Shown here in pieces: positions 31,806 through 37,896 of a stretch of 37,896 nt of DNA (positions are counted from its first letter, which is position 1; each line of letters opens with the position of its first letter). Both the position numbers and the translations under genes were made by a program. Below the pieces are notes generated by a model. That model did not search any database, was not told the DNA's origin, and saw only the letters and a program-made list of their open reading frames with translations. This stretch comes from Phenylobacterium sp. SCN 70-31 (GTDB lineage: Bacteria > Pseudomonadota > Alphaproteobacteria > Caulobacterales > Caulobacteraceae): positions 1 to 37,896 of the forward strand of contig NZ_MEEX01000002.1 of NCBI RefSeq assembly GCF_001724605.1, given 5' to 3'.

Positions 31806-32412
31806 AGTCCTGCACGCGGGGCGTCTCGGGGGCCGGAATCTCGACCACCCGCTCGGCCACGTCGTCGTACTCCAGCCGGAGCGCCTTGGTGGAGGTGGCG
31901 TGCAGGGCGTACATGTTGACGAAGTAGGTCAGCATCAGAAGATGCTCGTCGCTGATTTCCGCGCGAAGCCTCTCCACCACCCTGTCGTGGATTCGCCCGC
32001 CCTCCAGGATCATGCCGTCCACGAACGCCAGGGCGGCGCGCTCGACGGGCGAAAAGACGCCGTCGGCCACGGTCCAGTAGGGCACCGCCTCGATCTTGGC
32101 CTCCTCCAGCCCCACGCGTCGCGCGGCCTTGCAGTGCTGGGAGAAGACGAAGCGGCTGCCGCGGGCGTAGCCGGTCCGCAGGATCGCCAGCTCGCGCAGC
32201 TTCGGGTCCAGGCTGGCCTCCGCCATGGGGAAGGCGCTGAAGGCCTTCAGAATTCCGGGGACGTTCGCCCAGGCCGTCCACCAGTTCCCCGGCGTGCCGC
32301 TGACCGTCCCGGGGTCGGAGACGGGATCCCGCTCGGGGCCGAACACCTGGTCGTAGAGATGGACGACGTCGGCGCTCACGTCCGCGCGCGATACAAGCTC
32401 AACCCTCGGCAT
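31789..32412 (-). CDS. carboxymuconolactone decarboxylase (CMD) family protein
   Basis: A 207-residue CMD-family protein closely similar to 30540-31199: GTPGNWWTAWA (39-49), LRELAILRTGYARGSRFVFSQHCKAAR (72-98), DGVFSPVERAALAFVDGM and the ending VVEIPAPE--VQDWR. His93 is conserved and CxxC is absent. ATG 32412 follows GGGGAGGGT; the frame is open to 32520 but that part is not family-like. It stands alone on the minus strand, 85 nt from LysR-type element copy 4, and is convergent with the VOC gene. Confidence 0.87.
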   Translation of the reverse strand: MPRVELVSRADVSADVVHLYDQVFGPERDPVSDPGTVSGTPGNWWTAWANVPGILKAFSAFPMAEASLDPKLRELAILRTGYARGSRFVFSQHCKAARRVGLEEAKIEAVPYWTVADGVFSPVERAALAFVDGMILEGGRIHDRVVERLRAEISDEHLLMLTYFVNMYALHATSTKALRLEYDDVAERVVEIPAPETPRVQDWRTPA

Positions 32413-32496
32413 GGCCGGACCCTCCCCGCGGGGCGCGCCGACCGCACGCCCTCTCCGATCCCCCACGCTAGGAAGCCGCGCCCGCGAACGGCAAAG

Positions 32497-32534
32497 CAGA
32501 AATACTTGCCCGTCCGGCAAATTGGTTTGGCTCC
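32497..32534 (+). promoter_or_regulatory. LysR-type binding element, copy 4 (CMD2)
   Basis: CAGAAATACTTG, then 19 nt from its start GGCAAA-TTGG-TTTGG. The left box is identical to copy 1 in its first seven bases and the distance to the gene (85 nt) nearly equals copy 1 (90 nt). Another GGCAA/TTGCC inverted pair overlaps it at 32490-32510. Upstream of CMD2, between that gene and the tRNA. Confidence 0.62.
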
Positions 32535-32590
32535 GGACCCGGACGTCGCCGACGTCCTACCCGCGGAGGCCTCGAACCGGACCTGGAGAA

Positions 32591-32665
32591 TGGAGCGGGT
32601 GAGGGGAATCGAACCCCTGACATTCAGCTTGGGAAGCTGACGTTCTACCTCTGAACTACACCCGC
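32591..32665 (-). tRNA. tRNA-Gly (anticodon CCC)
   Basis: The minus strand folds as a cloverleaf: acceptor GCGGGTG pairs with CACCCGC, anticodon stem TCAGC/GCTGA encloses the loop TTCCCAA (anticodon CCC), and the T arm is GGGG-TTCGATT-CCCC. The discriminator base is T and CCA is encoded (32593-32591). It reads GGG glycine codons. Its 3' end faces the catabolic region. Confidence 0.95.
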
Positions 32666-32774
32666 GCGCGGCGGCCTTCATAGCGGCGCCGGCCGCGCGG
32701 GCCAAGGCTTTGAATTGACCTCCCCGCCCGTTTGGCCGCACCTTCGGGGCGACCAGACATCGGAGGAGACGGCC

Positions 32775-33386
32775 ATGGCCGACGGAACGGCGCATTCGCA
32801 GAAGGAAGCCCAGGAGCGGGCGACCTTCACCGCCATGACCGACGGGACCGAGGCCGACTGGGCCGCCATCGCGCGGGCCGGCCAGGCGCACCGGGGCGAA
32901 CACGTCGACCGGATCCTCAGCCACATGAAGCTGCTCGACAACGACTACGGCGGCTTCAACGTGGACCGCCTCGAGCATTCGCTGCAGACGGCGACGCGGG
33001 CGTTCCGCGCCGGGCAGGACGAGGAGTATGTGGTCTGCGCCCTGCTGCACGACATCGGCGACATCCTGCTGCCGGCCAGCCACGCCGAGCTGGGGGCGGC
33101 GATCCTGAAGCCGTACATCTCGGAGCAGAACCACTGGATGCTGGAGAAGCACGGCATCTTCCAGGGTTACTACTTCTTCCAGCACCTCGGCCTGGACCGC
33201 GACATGCGCGACGCCTGGCGGGACCATCCGTGGTTCGAGTACACGGCCCAGTTCTGCCATCTCTACGACCAGAATTCGTTCGACCCCGCCTACGACTCCA
33301 TGCCGCTGGAGGCCTTCGAGCCGATGATGCGGCGGGTGATGGATCGGCCGAAGCATTCGATCTACATGCGCGAGAAGGCTGCCTGA
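32775..33386 (+). CDS. HD-domain protein, PhnZ-like oxygenase or phosphohydrolase
   Basis: A 203-residue HD-domain protein. Metal ligands are spread as His68 (LEHSLQTA), His92-Asp93 (LLHDIGD), His103, His126 and Asp165, and the stretch YVVCALLHDIGD resembles PhnZ and other mixed-valent di-iron HD oxygenases rather than short phosphohydrolases. PhnZ cleaves 2-amino-1-hydroxyethylphosphonate and works with a PhyH-type partner (PhnY); no partner is adjacent here, the nearest PhyH being at 5627. A plain phosphohydrolase remains possible. ATG 32775 follows GGAGGAGACG. Monocistronic, ending at a strong hairpin. Confidence 0.82.
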   Translation: MADGTAHSQKEAQERATFTAMTDGTEADWAAIARAGQAHRGEHVDRILSHMKLLDNDYGGFNVDRLEHSLQTATRAFRAGQDEEYVVCALLHDIGDILLPASHAELGAAILKPYISEQNHWMLEKHGIFQGYYFFQHLGLDRDMRDAWRDHPWFEYTAQFCHLYDQNSFDPAYDSMPLEAFEPMMRRVMDRPKHSIYMREKAA

Positions 33387-33392
33387 GCCTTT

Positions 33393-33417
33393 CGAGGCGG
33401 CCGGTCAGGCCGCCTCG
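33393..33417. terminator. bidirectional hairpin between HD gene and XRE gene
   Basis: A perfect 10-bp stem CGAGGCGGCC/GGCCGCCTCG with a 5-nt loop lies between the convergent HD gene (stop 33386) and the XRE gene (stop 33405), encoding the last residues of the latter. There is no U-tract, but position and stability favour a shared terminator. Confidence 0.65.
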
Positions 33418-33602
33418 TCCTGGAAGATGTCCTCGATCGGCAGGCCGAACAGCCGGGCGATCCTGAACGCCAGGGGCAGGCTGGGATCGTACTTGCCGGT
33501 CTCCAGCGCATTGACGCTCTGACGCGACACTCCGAGTCGCTCGGCGAGGTCGGCCTGGCTCCAGTCGCGCTCGGCGCGCAGCACCTTCAGACGGTTCCTC
33601 AT
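33405..33602 (-). CDS. XRE-family helix-turn-helix regulator
   Basis: A 65-residue stand-alone Cro/C1-type HTH: RLKVLRAERDWSQADLAERLGVSRQSVNALETGKYDPSLPLAFRIARLFG, followed by a short tail (IEDIFQDEAA). This short class commonly sits in an operon with integral-membrane proteins. Its ATG overlaps the stop of the 31-residue membrane peptide as ATGA. The upstream promoter at about 34,150 carries inverted repeats, so it likely represses its own three-gene operon. Confidence 0.93.
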   Translation of the reverse strand: MRNRLKVLRAERDWSQADLAERLGVSRQSVNALETGKYDPSLPLAFRIARLFGLPIEDIFQDEAA

Positions 33603-33694
33603 GCGGCCACCAGCAGGGCGAGGCCCCCGAGGCAGAAGAGCGCGACGACGCCGGCCGCCAGCGCGGAGGTGAGCGGGGACGCCAGCAGGCTCAT
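33599..33694 (-). CDS. 31-residue single-pass membrane peptide
   Basis: A very short gene: MSLLASPLTSALAAGVVALFCLGGLALLVAA, one hydrophobic segment from about residue 9 to the end. Evidence for its reality is positional: its ATG overlaps the stop of the upstream membrane protein as ATGA (33694-33691) and its own stop overlaps the XRE start as ATGA (33602-33599). Possibly a partner of the upstream membrane protein or an assembly factor; function unknown. Confidence 0.6.
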   Translation of the reverse strand: MSLLASPLTSALAAGVVALFCLGGLALLVAA

Positions 33695-34104
33695 CGACGG
33701 CTCCCCCACCACCAGGCCCAGGCGACCAGGAAGCCCAGCATTTGAGCCGCTACGACGACGCCCGCGCCGTAGGCCAGCAGGTCGGGGCGGCTGGCGTCGG
33801 CCGGCAGCATGGCCGCCACGCCCAGCGGCTCGAACACGAGGGCGAACGCGCCCACGCCCATGCCGATGGAGCCGCCCCAATACCACGCCCACTTCTGGGC
33901 CTCGCGGGCCGCCTCGTCGAGGCTGCGCCAATAGCCGCCCACCAGCCAGGCCGCGCCGACGGCCCAGAGCAGGAAGAGGGCCAGCAGTCCCGCGGGCTCC
34001 AGGTGGTAGCCGGCCCCACGGAGCCCCGTGATGGCGCCCGCAAGAAACAGGCCGGCGGCCATCCCCACGGCGAACCGCGCCCAGGCCGATCGAAACAACG
34101 TCAT
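33691..34104 (-). CDS. four-helix integral membrane protein
   Basis: A 137-residue membrane protein with four hydrophobic segments (about 8-28, 40-58, 76-94, 110-132) and a short charged loop LDEAAREAQKWAWYWGGS. I do not recognise a functional family. It leads the operon membrane protein, 31-residue peptide, XRE regulator, all joined by ATGA overlaps. AAGGAGACC precedes the ATG at 34104. Cassettes of small membrane proteins with a stand-alone XRE regulator are common and often respond to envelope or stress signals, but no signal can be named here. Confidence 0.82.
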   Translation of the reverse strand: MTLFRSAWARFAVGMAAGLFLAGAITGLRGAGYHLEPAGLLALFLLWAVGAAWLVGGYWRSLDEAAREAQKWAWYWGGSIGMGVGAFALVFEPLGVAAMLPADASRPDLLAYGAGVVVAAQMLGFLVAWAWWWGSRR

Positions 34105-34119
34105 GAAAGGTCTCCTTGT

Positions 34120-34158
34120 CTTGAAGTCAAGGAAACACGACATGAAAAGCCATGTCAA
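34120..34158 (-). promoter_or_regulatory. promoter and putative XRE operator
   Basis: Minus-strand TTGACA at 34158-34153 is a good -35 element; the -10 region is weak. It is overlapped by the perfect inverted repeat GACATG-AAAAGC-CATGTC (34139-34156), and a second repeat CTTGA-AG-TCAAG lies at 34120-34131. This is the arrangement expected for autorepression by the XRE protein at 33405. Confidence 0.55.
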
Positions 34159-34199
34159 GTGTGCTGGACAAAAAGTCTGCGAAACATGTCTTTCAGGCC

Positions 34200-35237
34200 T
34201 CAGCCGGCCCAGACGCGGAAGTGCTTGGAGAGCTTGAGGCCCTGGCGCTGGTAGTGGGATCCGCTCTCGCCGTAGAGTCGGGTCGGGCGCTCGGTCAGGG
34301 GCTCGTAGACGAGGCGGGCGACGGTCTGGCCGTCCTCCAGGATGAAGGGCGTCTCGTGGCTGCGGACCTCGAGCACGCCGCGCGAACCCTTGCCGTGGGC
34401 CTCGTCCGTGCCGAAGCCGGGGTCGAAGAAGCCCGCATAGTGGACGCGGAACTCGCCCACCGACGGGTCGATGGGCGTCATCTCGGCCGCCTCCAGCACC
34501 GGGATCTCCACCGCCTCCTTGGAGGCCAGGATGTAGAACTCGCCGGGGTCCAGCAGGAGCTGGCCGTTGCGGGGGACCAGCGGCTCCCAGAAGTCGCGCG
34601 GGTCGTGGCCGTCCTCGTGGTCCAAGTCGACGACGCCGGCGTGGCGGCGGCCGCGGAAGCCGGCCACCTCGCCCGTCAGGTCGACGCCGACGCTTTCGGT
34701 CCGCAGGCGCGGCGGCGCGCCGGCCTTGAGGCGGAGCTGGTTCAGCCGCGTGCCGGAACGCACCAGCACCGAGAAGGTCTGGGGCGCCACCTCCATGTAG
34801 AGCGGCCCCTCGTAGCCCTCGTCGACGTCGTCGAAGGCGTCGCCGAAGTCGGTGATGACGCGCACGAACACGTCCACGCGGCCGGTGGAGCTCTTGGGGT
34901 TGGCGCGGGCCGAGATCCCCTTCGGCAGCTTGAGCCGCTCCTGAAGCTCGACGATGTAGACGCAGCCGCGCTCCAGCACCGCGCCGCCGCCGGTGAGGTC
35001 CAGCTCGTGCATGGCCACCTCGGCGAGACGCTGGCGCACCGTGCCGCGGCGGGGCAGGAAGCTGGCCCGCACGCGCCACGCGCGGCCGGCCAGGCGCAGG
35101 TCGAGGCTGGCCGGCTGGACCTGATCGTCGTCGAACGGCGTGGCCGACGTGATCGCGCCGCCGGCGATCAGGGCTTCGATGGACTGGCAGGGCAGGATGC
35201 CCGGGGCGCTGAGATCGCTCGTGCGGGGGTCGCTCAT
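34200..35237 (-). CDS. dcd: dCTP deaminase, long two-module form
   Basis: A 345-residue 2'-deoxycytidine 5'-triphosphate deaminase, almost twice the length of the E. coli enzyme. The N-terminal half has PCQSIEALIAGG, QPASLDLRL and the active-site stretch RANPKSSTGRVDVFVR; the C-terminal half repeats the dUTPase-like fold (VHYAGFFDPGFG, EVRSHETPFILEDGQ). It converts dCTP to dUTP for dTTP synthesis. This long form is known from alphaproteobacteria. ATG 35237 is preferred to 35297 by the family N-terminus. Divergent from metZ. Confidence 0.93.
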   Translation of the reverse strand: MSDPRTSDLSAPGILPCQSIEALIAGGAITSATPFDDDQVQPASLDLRLAGRAWRVRASFLPRRGTVRQRLAEVAMHELDLTGGGAVLERGCVYIVELQERLKLPKGISARANPKSSTGRVDVFVRVITDFGDAFDDVDEGYEGPLYMEVAPQTFSVLVRSGTRLNQLRLKAGAPPRLRTESVGVDLTGEVAGFRGRRHAGVVDLDHEDGHDPRDFWEPLVPRNGQLLLDPGEFYILASKEAVEIPVLEAAEMTPIDPSVGEFRVHYAGFFDPGFGTDEAHGKGSRGVLEVRSHETPFILEDGQTVARLVYEPLTERPTRLYGESGSHYQRQGLKLSKHFRVWAG

Positions 35238-35327
35238 GGGCGATGAAGCCTTAGCGCAGAACAGCGGCGTGGCAAGGCTTGAGCGCGAACAGTGCAAGAC
35301 CGCCTAGGCGAAGGGTCGGGGGAAGTC

Positions 35328-35382
35328 GGGCCGCCCGTGGGAAAGCGGCCCTTGACGCGGGTGCGGCGCCCGGCGTTCAAGG
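35328..35382 (+). promoter_or_regulatory. structured metZ leader (two adjacent hairpins)
   Basis: Stem 1: GGGCCGC/GCGGCCC with a 10-nt loop (35328-35351). Stem 2: CCTTGACGC/GCGTTCAAGG with one bulge around a GC-rich inner stem (35350-35382). They share two bases, so they may compete. The pair ends 26 nt before the metZ ATG. I could not match it to a known SAM riboswitch class. Confidence 0.4.
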
Positions 35383-35408
35383 CGCAGTTCTTCGGATGGA
35401 GCCCTCGG

Positions 35409-36593
35409 ATGGCGGAAGACCCCCGCGACTGGCAGATCGAGACGCGCGCGGTGCGCGGGGGGCTCGCGCGCACGCCCTACGGCGAGATCTCGGAAGCCCT
35501 GTTCCTGAACCAGAGCTTCGCCTACGACAGCGCAGCGGCCGCCGACGCGCGGTTCGCGGGCGAGGCGCCGGGCTTCATCTACCAGCGCTTCGGCAACCCC
35601 ACGACCCAGATGTTCGAGGACCGGCTGGCGCTGCTGGAAGGCGCCGAGGCGTGCCGGGCCACGGCCTCGGGCATGGCGGCGGTCCACCTGTCGCTGATGG
35701 GCCTGGTGCGGGCGGGCGACCACATCGTGGCGGGCCGGGCCCTCTTCGGCTCGTGCCGCTGGATCCTCTCGGAGTGGATGCCGCGCTTCGGCGTCGAGAC
35801 CACCTATGTGGACGCCACCGACCTGGAGGCGTGGAAGACCGCGGTCCGGCCCAACACCAAGGTGTTCCTGGTGGAGAGCCCGGCCAACCCGCTGCTGGAG
35901 GTCACGGCCATCGGCGCGGTGGCCGACATCGCGCACGCGGCCGGCGCGAAGCTGGTGGTGGACAACGTGTTCGCCACGCCGATCTTCCAGAAGCCGCTGG
36001 CCCTGGGCGCCGACATCGTCGTCTATTCGGCCACCAAGCACATCGACGGCCAGGGCCGGGTGCTGGGCGGGGCGATCCTGGGCCAGGCCGAACTGATGAC
36101 CGAGGCCTACAAGGACATCGCCCGCCACTGCGGCCCGGCGCTTTCGCCGTTCAACGCCTGGGTGCTGCTGAAGGGGCTGGAGACGCTGGAGCTGCGGGTG
36201 CGGCGCCAGACCGAGAACGCCGGCCGGGTGGCCGACGCCATCGCCGCCCATTCCAAGGCGAAGCAGACGATCTATCCGGGGCGGCCCGACCACCCGCAGG
36301 CGGCGGTGATCGCCAACCAGATGACCGGCGGCGGCAACGTCGTGGCCTTCGACCTGGGCAGCCGCGAAGCCGCCTGGCGGTTCCTGGACGCGCTCCAGAT
36401 CGTGGACATCTCGAACAACCTGGGCGACGCCAAGTCGATGGCCACGCACCCGTCGACCACCACCCACCGCTCGATGCCCGAAGAGGAGCGCGTCGCCATC
36501 GGCCTGACCCAGGGCTGGGTGCGGATGAGCGTGGGCCTGGAAGGTTCGGGCGACCTGATCCGCGACGTCAGCCGGGCGCTGGACGCGGCGTGA
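35409..36593 (+). CDS. metZ: O-succinylhomoserine sulfhydrylase
   Basis: A 394-residue PLP enzyme of the Cys/Met metabolism family. Tyr58 and Arg60 (FIYQRFGNPT), Asp185 (VVDNVFATP) and the PLP lysine Lys210 (YSATKHIDGQGR) are in place. MetZ makes homocysteine from O-succinylhomoserine and sulfide in direct sulfhydrylation. ATG 35409 has GGAG a few bases upstream; the frame is open to 35292 without family similarity. It is divergent from dcd, a pairing I recall from Caulobacter-type genomes. A close alternative is cystathionine gamma-synthase, but QGRVLGG supports MetZ. Confidence 0.92.
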   Translation: MAEDPRDWQIETRAVRGGLARTPYGEISEALFLNQSFAYDSAAAADARFAGEAPGFIYQRFGNPTTQMFEDRLALLEGAEACRATASGMAAVHLSLMGLVRAGDHIVAGRALFGSCRWILSEWMPRFGVETTYVDATDLEAWKTAVRPNTKVFLVESPANPLLEVTAIGAVADIAHAAGAKLVVDNVFATPIFQKPLALGADIVVYSATKHIDGQGRVLGGAILGQAELMTEAYKDIARHCGPALSPFNAWVLLKGLETLELRVRRQTENAGRVADAIAAHSKAKQTIYPGRPDHPQAAVIANQMTGGGNVVAFDLGSREAAWRFLDALQIVDISNNLGDAKSMATHPSTTTHRSMPEEERVAIGLTQGWVRMSVGLEGSGDLIRDVSRALDAA

Positions 36594-36615
36594 GGCGCAC
36601 TGGGCTTCGCGCCTC
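36592..36615 (+). terminator. hairpin at metZ end
   Basis: GAGGCGC/GCGCCTC, a perfect 7-bp stem with a 10-nt loop, begins in the metZ stop codon. It lies 31 nt before the 3' end of the convergent VIT gene, so it may serve metZ termination; no U-tract follows. Confidence 0.45.
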
Positions 36616-36645
36616 CCCCGCCGGGAGAGGAGGGCGGAAGGTCAA

Positions 36646-37392
36646 CTAACCGGCCACGCCGAAGAGGGCGCCGACGCCGGCGCTGGCGGCCAGGGCCAGG
36701 ACGCCCCAGAATGTGACCCGCGCGGTCGCCCGCCCGGGCTTCGCGCCGCCGAGGTGCGCGCCCAGGGCGCCCAGACCGGCCAGGAACACGACGGTCGAGG
36801 CCGAGACCAGCCCCACCATCGTTGCGGGCGGCGCAAGCGCGGGCGCGGCCGCGGCCACGATCAGCGGCAGGACGGCGCCGGCGGTGAACGAGCCGGCCGA
36901 GGCCGCGGCCGCCTGGATCGGCCGGGCCACGGTCGACTCCATGATGCCCAGTTCGTCCCGGGCGTGGGCGGCCAGGGCGTCCTTGGCCGAGAGCTGGGCG
37001 GCCACCTGGCGCGCCAGGCCGGGATCGAGGCCGCGCGCCACATAGATGGCGGCCAGCTCCTCCAGTTCGTAGGCGGGATCCGAGGCCAGCTCGGCGCGCT
37101 CGCGGGCCAGGTCGGCGCGCTCGGCGTCGGCCTGGGAGCTGACCGAGACATACTCCCCGGCGGCCATCGAGAACGCGCCGGCCACCAGGCCCGCGGCGCC
37201 CGCGATCAGCACATCGCTCCGTCCCTGGGCGGCGGCGGCCACGCCGGTGACCAGGGCCGCGGTCGAGATCAGGCCGTCGTTCGCGCCCAGGATCGCGGCG
37301 CGCAGCCACCCCACCCGCTCGGTCCCGTGCCGCTCCACATGCCGCTTGGCCACGCGCGCGCCCTCCCCGTCCTGGGACAGGGGTAGCCCCAT
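36646..37392 (-). CDS. VIT1/CCC1-family transporter
   Basis: A 248-residue member of the VIT1/CCC1 family of iron/manganese transporters. The landmark RAAILGANDGLISTAALVTGVAAA forms helix 1, FSMAAGEYVSVSSQADAERADLARE is the conserved cytoplasmic metal-binding entry, and three more hydrophobic helices follow in the C-terminal half. Five transmembrane segments with a helical metal-binding domain between helices 2 and 3 are expected. It probably moves Fe(II) or Mn(II) across the inner membrane. The start is uncertain: ATG 37392 is used, but the conserved part begins near HGTERVGWLRAA. Confidence 0.88.
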   Translation of the reverse strand: MGLPLSQDGEGARVAKRHVERHGTERVGWLRAAILGANDGLISTAALVTGVAAAAQGRSDVLIAGAAGLVAGAFSMAAGEYVSVSSQADAERADLARERAELASDPAYELEELAAIYVARGLDPGLARQVAAQLSAKDALAAHARDELGIMESTVARPIQAAAASAGSFTAGAVLPLIVAAAAPALAPPATMVGLVSASTVVFLAGLGALGAHLGGAKPGRATARVTFWGVLALAASAGVGALFGVAG

Positions 37393-37412
37393 CGGGGGCG
37401 GCCCTCAAGCTT

Positions 37413-37590
37413 GGGGGCCGGAGACAGGGGGGCGGAGACAGGGGCCGGAGACAGGGGGCCGCGGCGAGCACGACCAGCGCCCCTCCCCTTGCGGGTCGGG
37501 GGGCGCGGAGGCTCGGCGCTCAACGCCCCCACGGGGCTCAGCGCGGGGCGGGCCTCAGCGGCGGGGCGGGCCTCAGCGGCGGGGCGGGCC
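37413..37590. repeat. GC-rich short tandem repeats
   Basis: Three imperfect copies of a GGGGCCGGAGACAG-type unit occupy about 37413-37455, and nearly three copies of an 18-nt unit GCGGCGGGGCGGGCCTCA occupy 37541-37590. I see no gene between 37393 and 37572. These are slippage-prone repeats, not a CRISPR array: units are too short and there are no spacers. Confidence 0.6.
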
Positions 37591-37896
37591 GGTGGATCGG
37601 GGGGCGCCTGGCCGGAAGCCTGGGGAGAGCGCCGGAAGGCCCGATCCGCCGGGCGGACGGGGCGACAGGGTGAGGGCTGCGGTTCCGCCGGAGAGGCGGG
37701 CGCGCAGCGCGCCGCCGGGAGACGGCGGGGTCGAAGGCGAATGCGATCGGGACGTTGATGGCCCGGATGTCGATGGCCCGGATGTCGATGGTCCGGGCGT
37801 CGGCCGGGACGGCGCGCCGAGCCGGTCGAGCAGCTCGCGCAGGCCCGGAAGCTCGGCGGCGCCGGGCGTCAGCGTCCCGGCGTCGTCGGCGACGCG
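37573..37896 (-). CDS. possible C-terminal end of an unidentified protein (partial)
   Basis: A minus-strand frame without stops runs from the window edge to TGA at 37575-37573 (107 residues). It begins RVADDAGTLTPGAAELPGLRELLDRLG and turns into a low-complexity tail with three copies of the pentapeptide GPSTS, then Pro/Gly/Arg-rich sequence. The first part looks like normal coding sequence, the tail could be disordered protein or noise. The upstream part lies outside the window. Confidence 0.3.
   Translation of the reverse strand, partial: RVADDAGTLTPGAAELPGLRELLDRLGAPSRPTPGPSTSGPSTSGPSTSRSHSPSTPPSPGGALRARLSGGTAALTLSPRPPGGSGLPALSPGFRPGAPRSTGPPRR
37757..37801. repeat. 15-nt tandem repeat, three copies
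   Basis: The unit GATGGCCCGGATGTC occurs twice exactly (37757-37771, 37772-37786) and once with three changes (37787-37801). In the minus-strand frame it encodes a five-residue repeat (GPSTS), so copy-number change would keep the frame. Confidence 0.75.

Noticed and set aside
35238..35408. SAM-II riboswitch before metZ
   Set aside because: The conserved SAM-II core and pseudoknot sequences are not visible; only generic GC-rich hairpins are seen.
37413..37590. CRISPR-like array
   Set aside because: Units of 13-18 nt are directly tandem without spacers and there are no cas genes.

Overview
The window is high-GC DNA with GTG and TTG starts, dense convergent and overlapping genes and large TonB-dependent receptors. 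Together with a long two-module dCTP deaminase beside metZ, this suggests an alphaproteobacterium, most likely Caulobacterales (Phenylobacterium/Caulobacter-like). That placement is inference from gene content and style, not from a marker gene.

Positions 1-23,300 hold an accessory catabolic region. Gene blocks: epoxide hydrolase-like enzyme, medium-chain dehydrogenase, cupin and PF10118 ferritin-like protein (minus strand); MFS transporter and class II aldolase-like protein (plus); phytanoyl-CoA-dioxygenase-like protein (minus) divergent from a crotonase (plus); TonB receptor, TauD-like dioxygenase and double CoA-transferase (minus) divergent from an acyl-CoA ligase (plus); a TetR regulator (minus) divergent from the overlapping operon thiolase, crotonase, carboxylesterase, MFE-2-like SDR (plus); and ABM protein plus acyl-CoA dehydrogenase (minus) divergent from two SDRs (plus). 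A 16-18 bp palindrome (ACTRAACANNTGTTYAGT) lies in four of the divergent promoters, with a core match in the fifth, so one regulator, probably the TetR protein, could control the whole set.

Positions 23,500-32,400 hold a second catabolic block: the operon TonB receptor, VOC, MFS, ABM (minus), a LysR regulator (plus), a WrbA-like flavoprotein, a GlcG/HbpS-like protein, and two carboxymuconolactone-decarboxylase (CMD) family proteins, one with a second VOC protein. Four promoters here share a different element of about 38 bp (a CAGAAAT-type box, then GGCAAA-N5-TTTGCC) in the same orientation relative to the gene, which I attribute to the LysR protein. The two blocks contain paralogous pairs: two TonB receptors, two MFS, two ABM, two VOC, two CMD, two crotonases.

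Read together the genes describe outer-membrane uptake, inner-membrane transport, ester or epoxide hydrolysis and oxidation, CoA activation, and beta-oxidation-like shortening ending in thiolysis. The substrate cannot be read from the sequence. There is no Rieske oxygenase or P450 in the window.

From 32,591 the content becomes housekeeping-like: tRNA-Gly(CCC), an HD-domain protein, a three-gene membrane protein/XRE regulator cassette, dcd, metZ, a VIT-family transporter, and a repeat-rich end with a partial reading frame. The tRNA 3' end faces the catabolic region and a decayed tyrosine-integrase fragment sits at 19.6-19.8 kb, both compatible with an island inserted at the tRNA.
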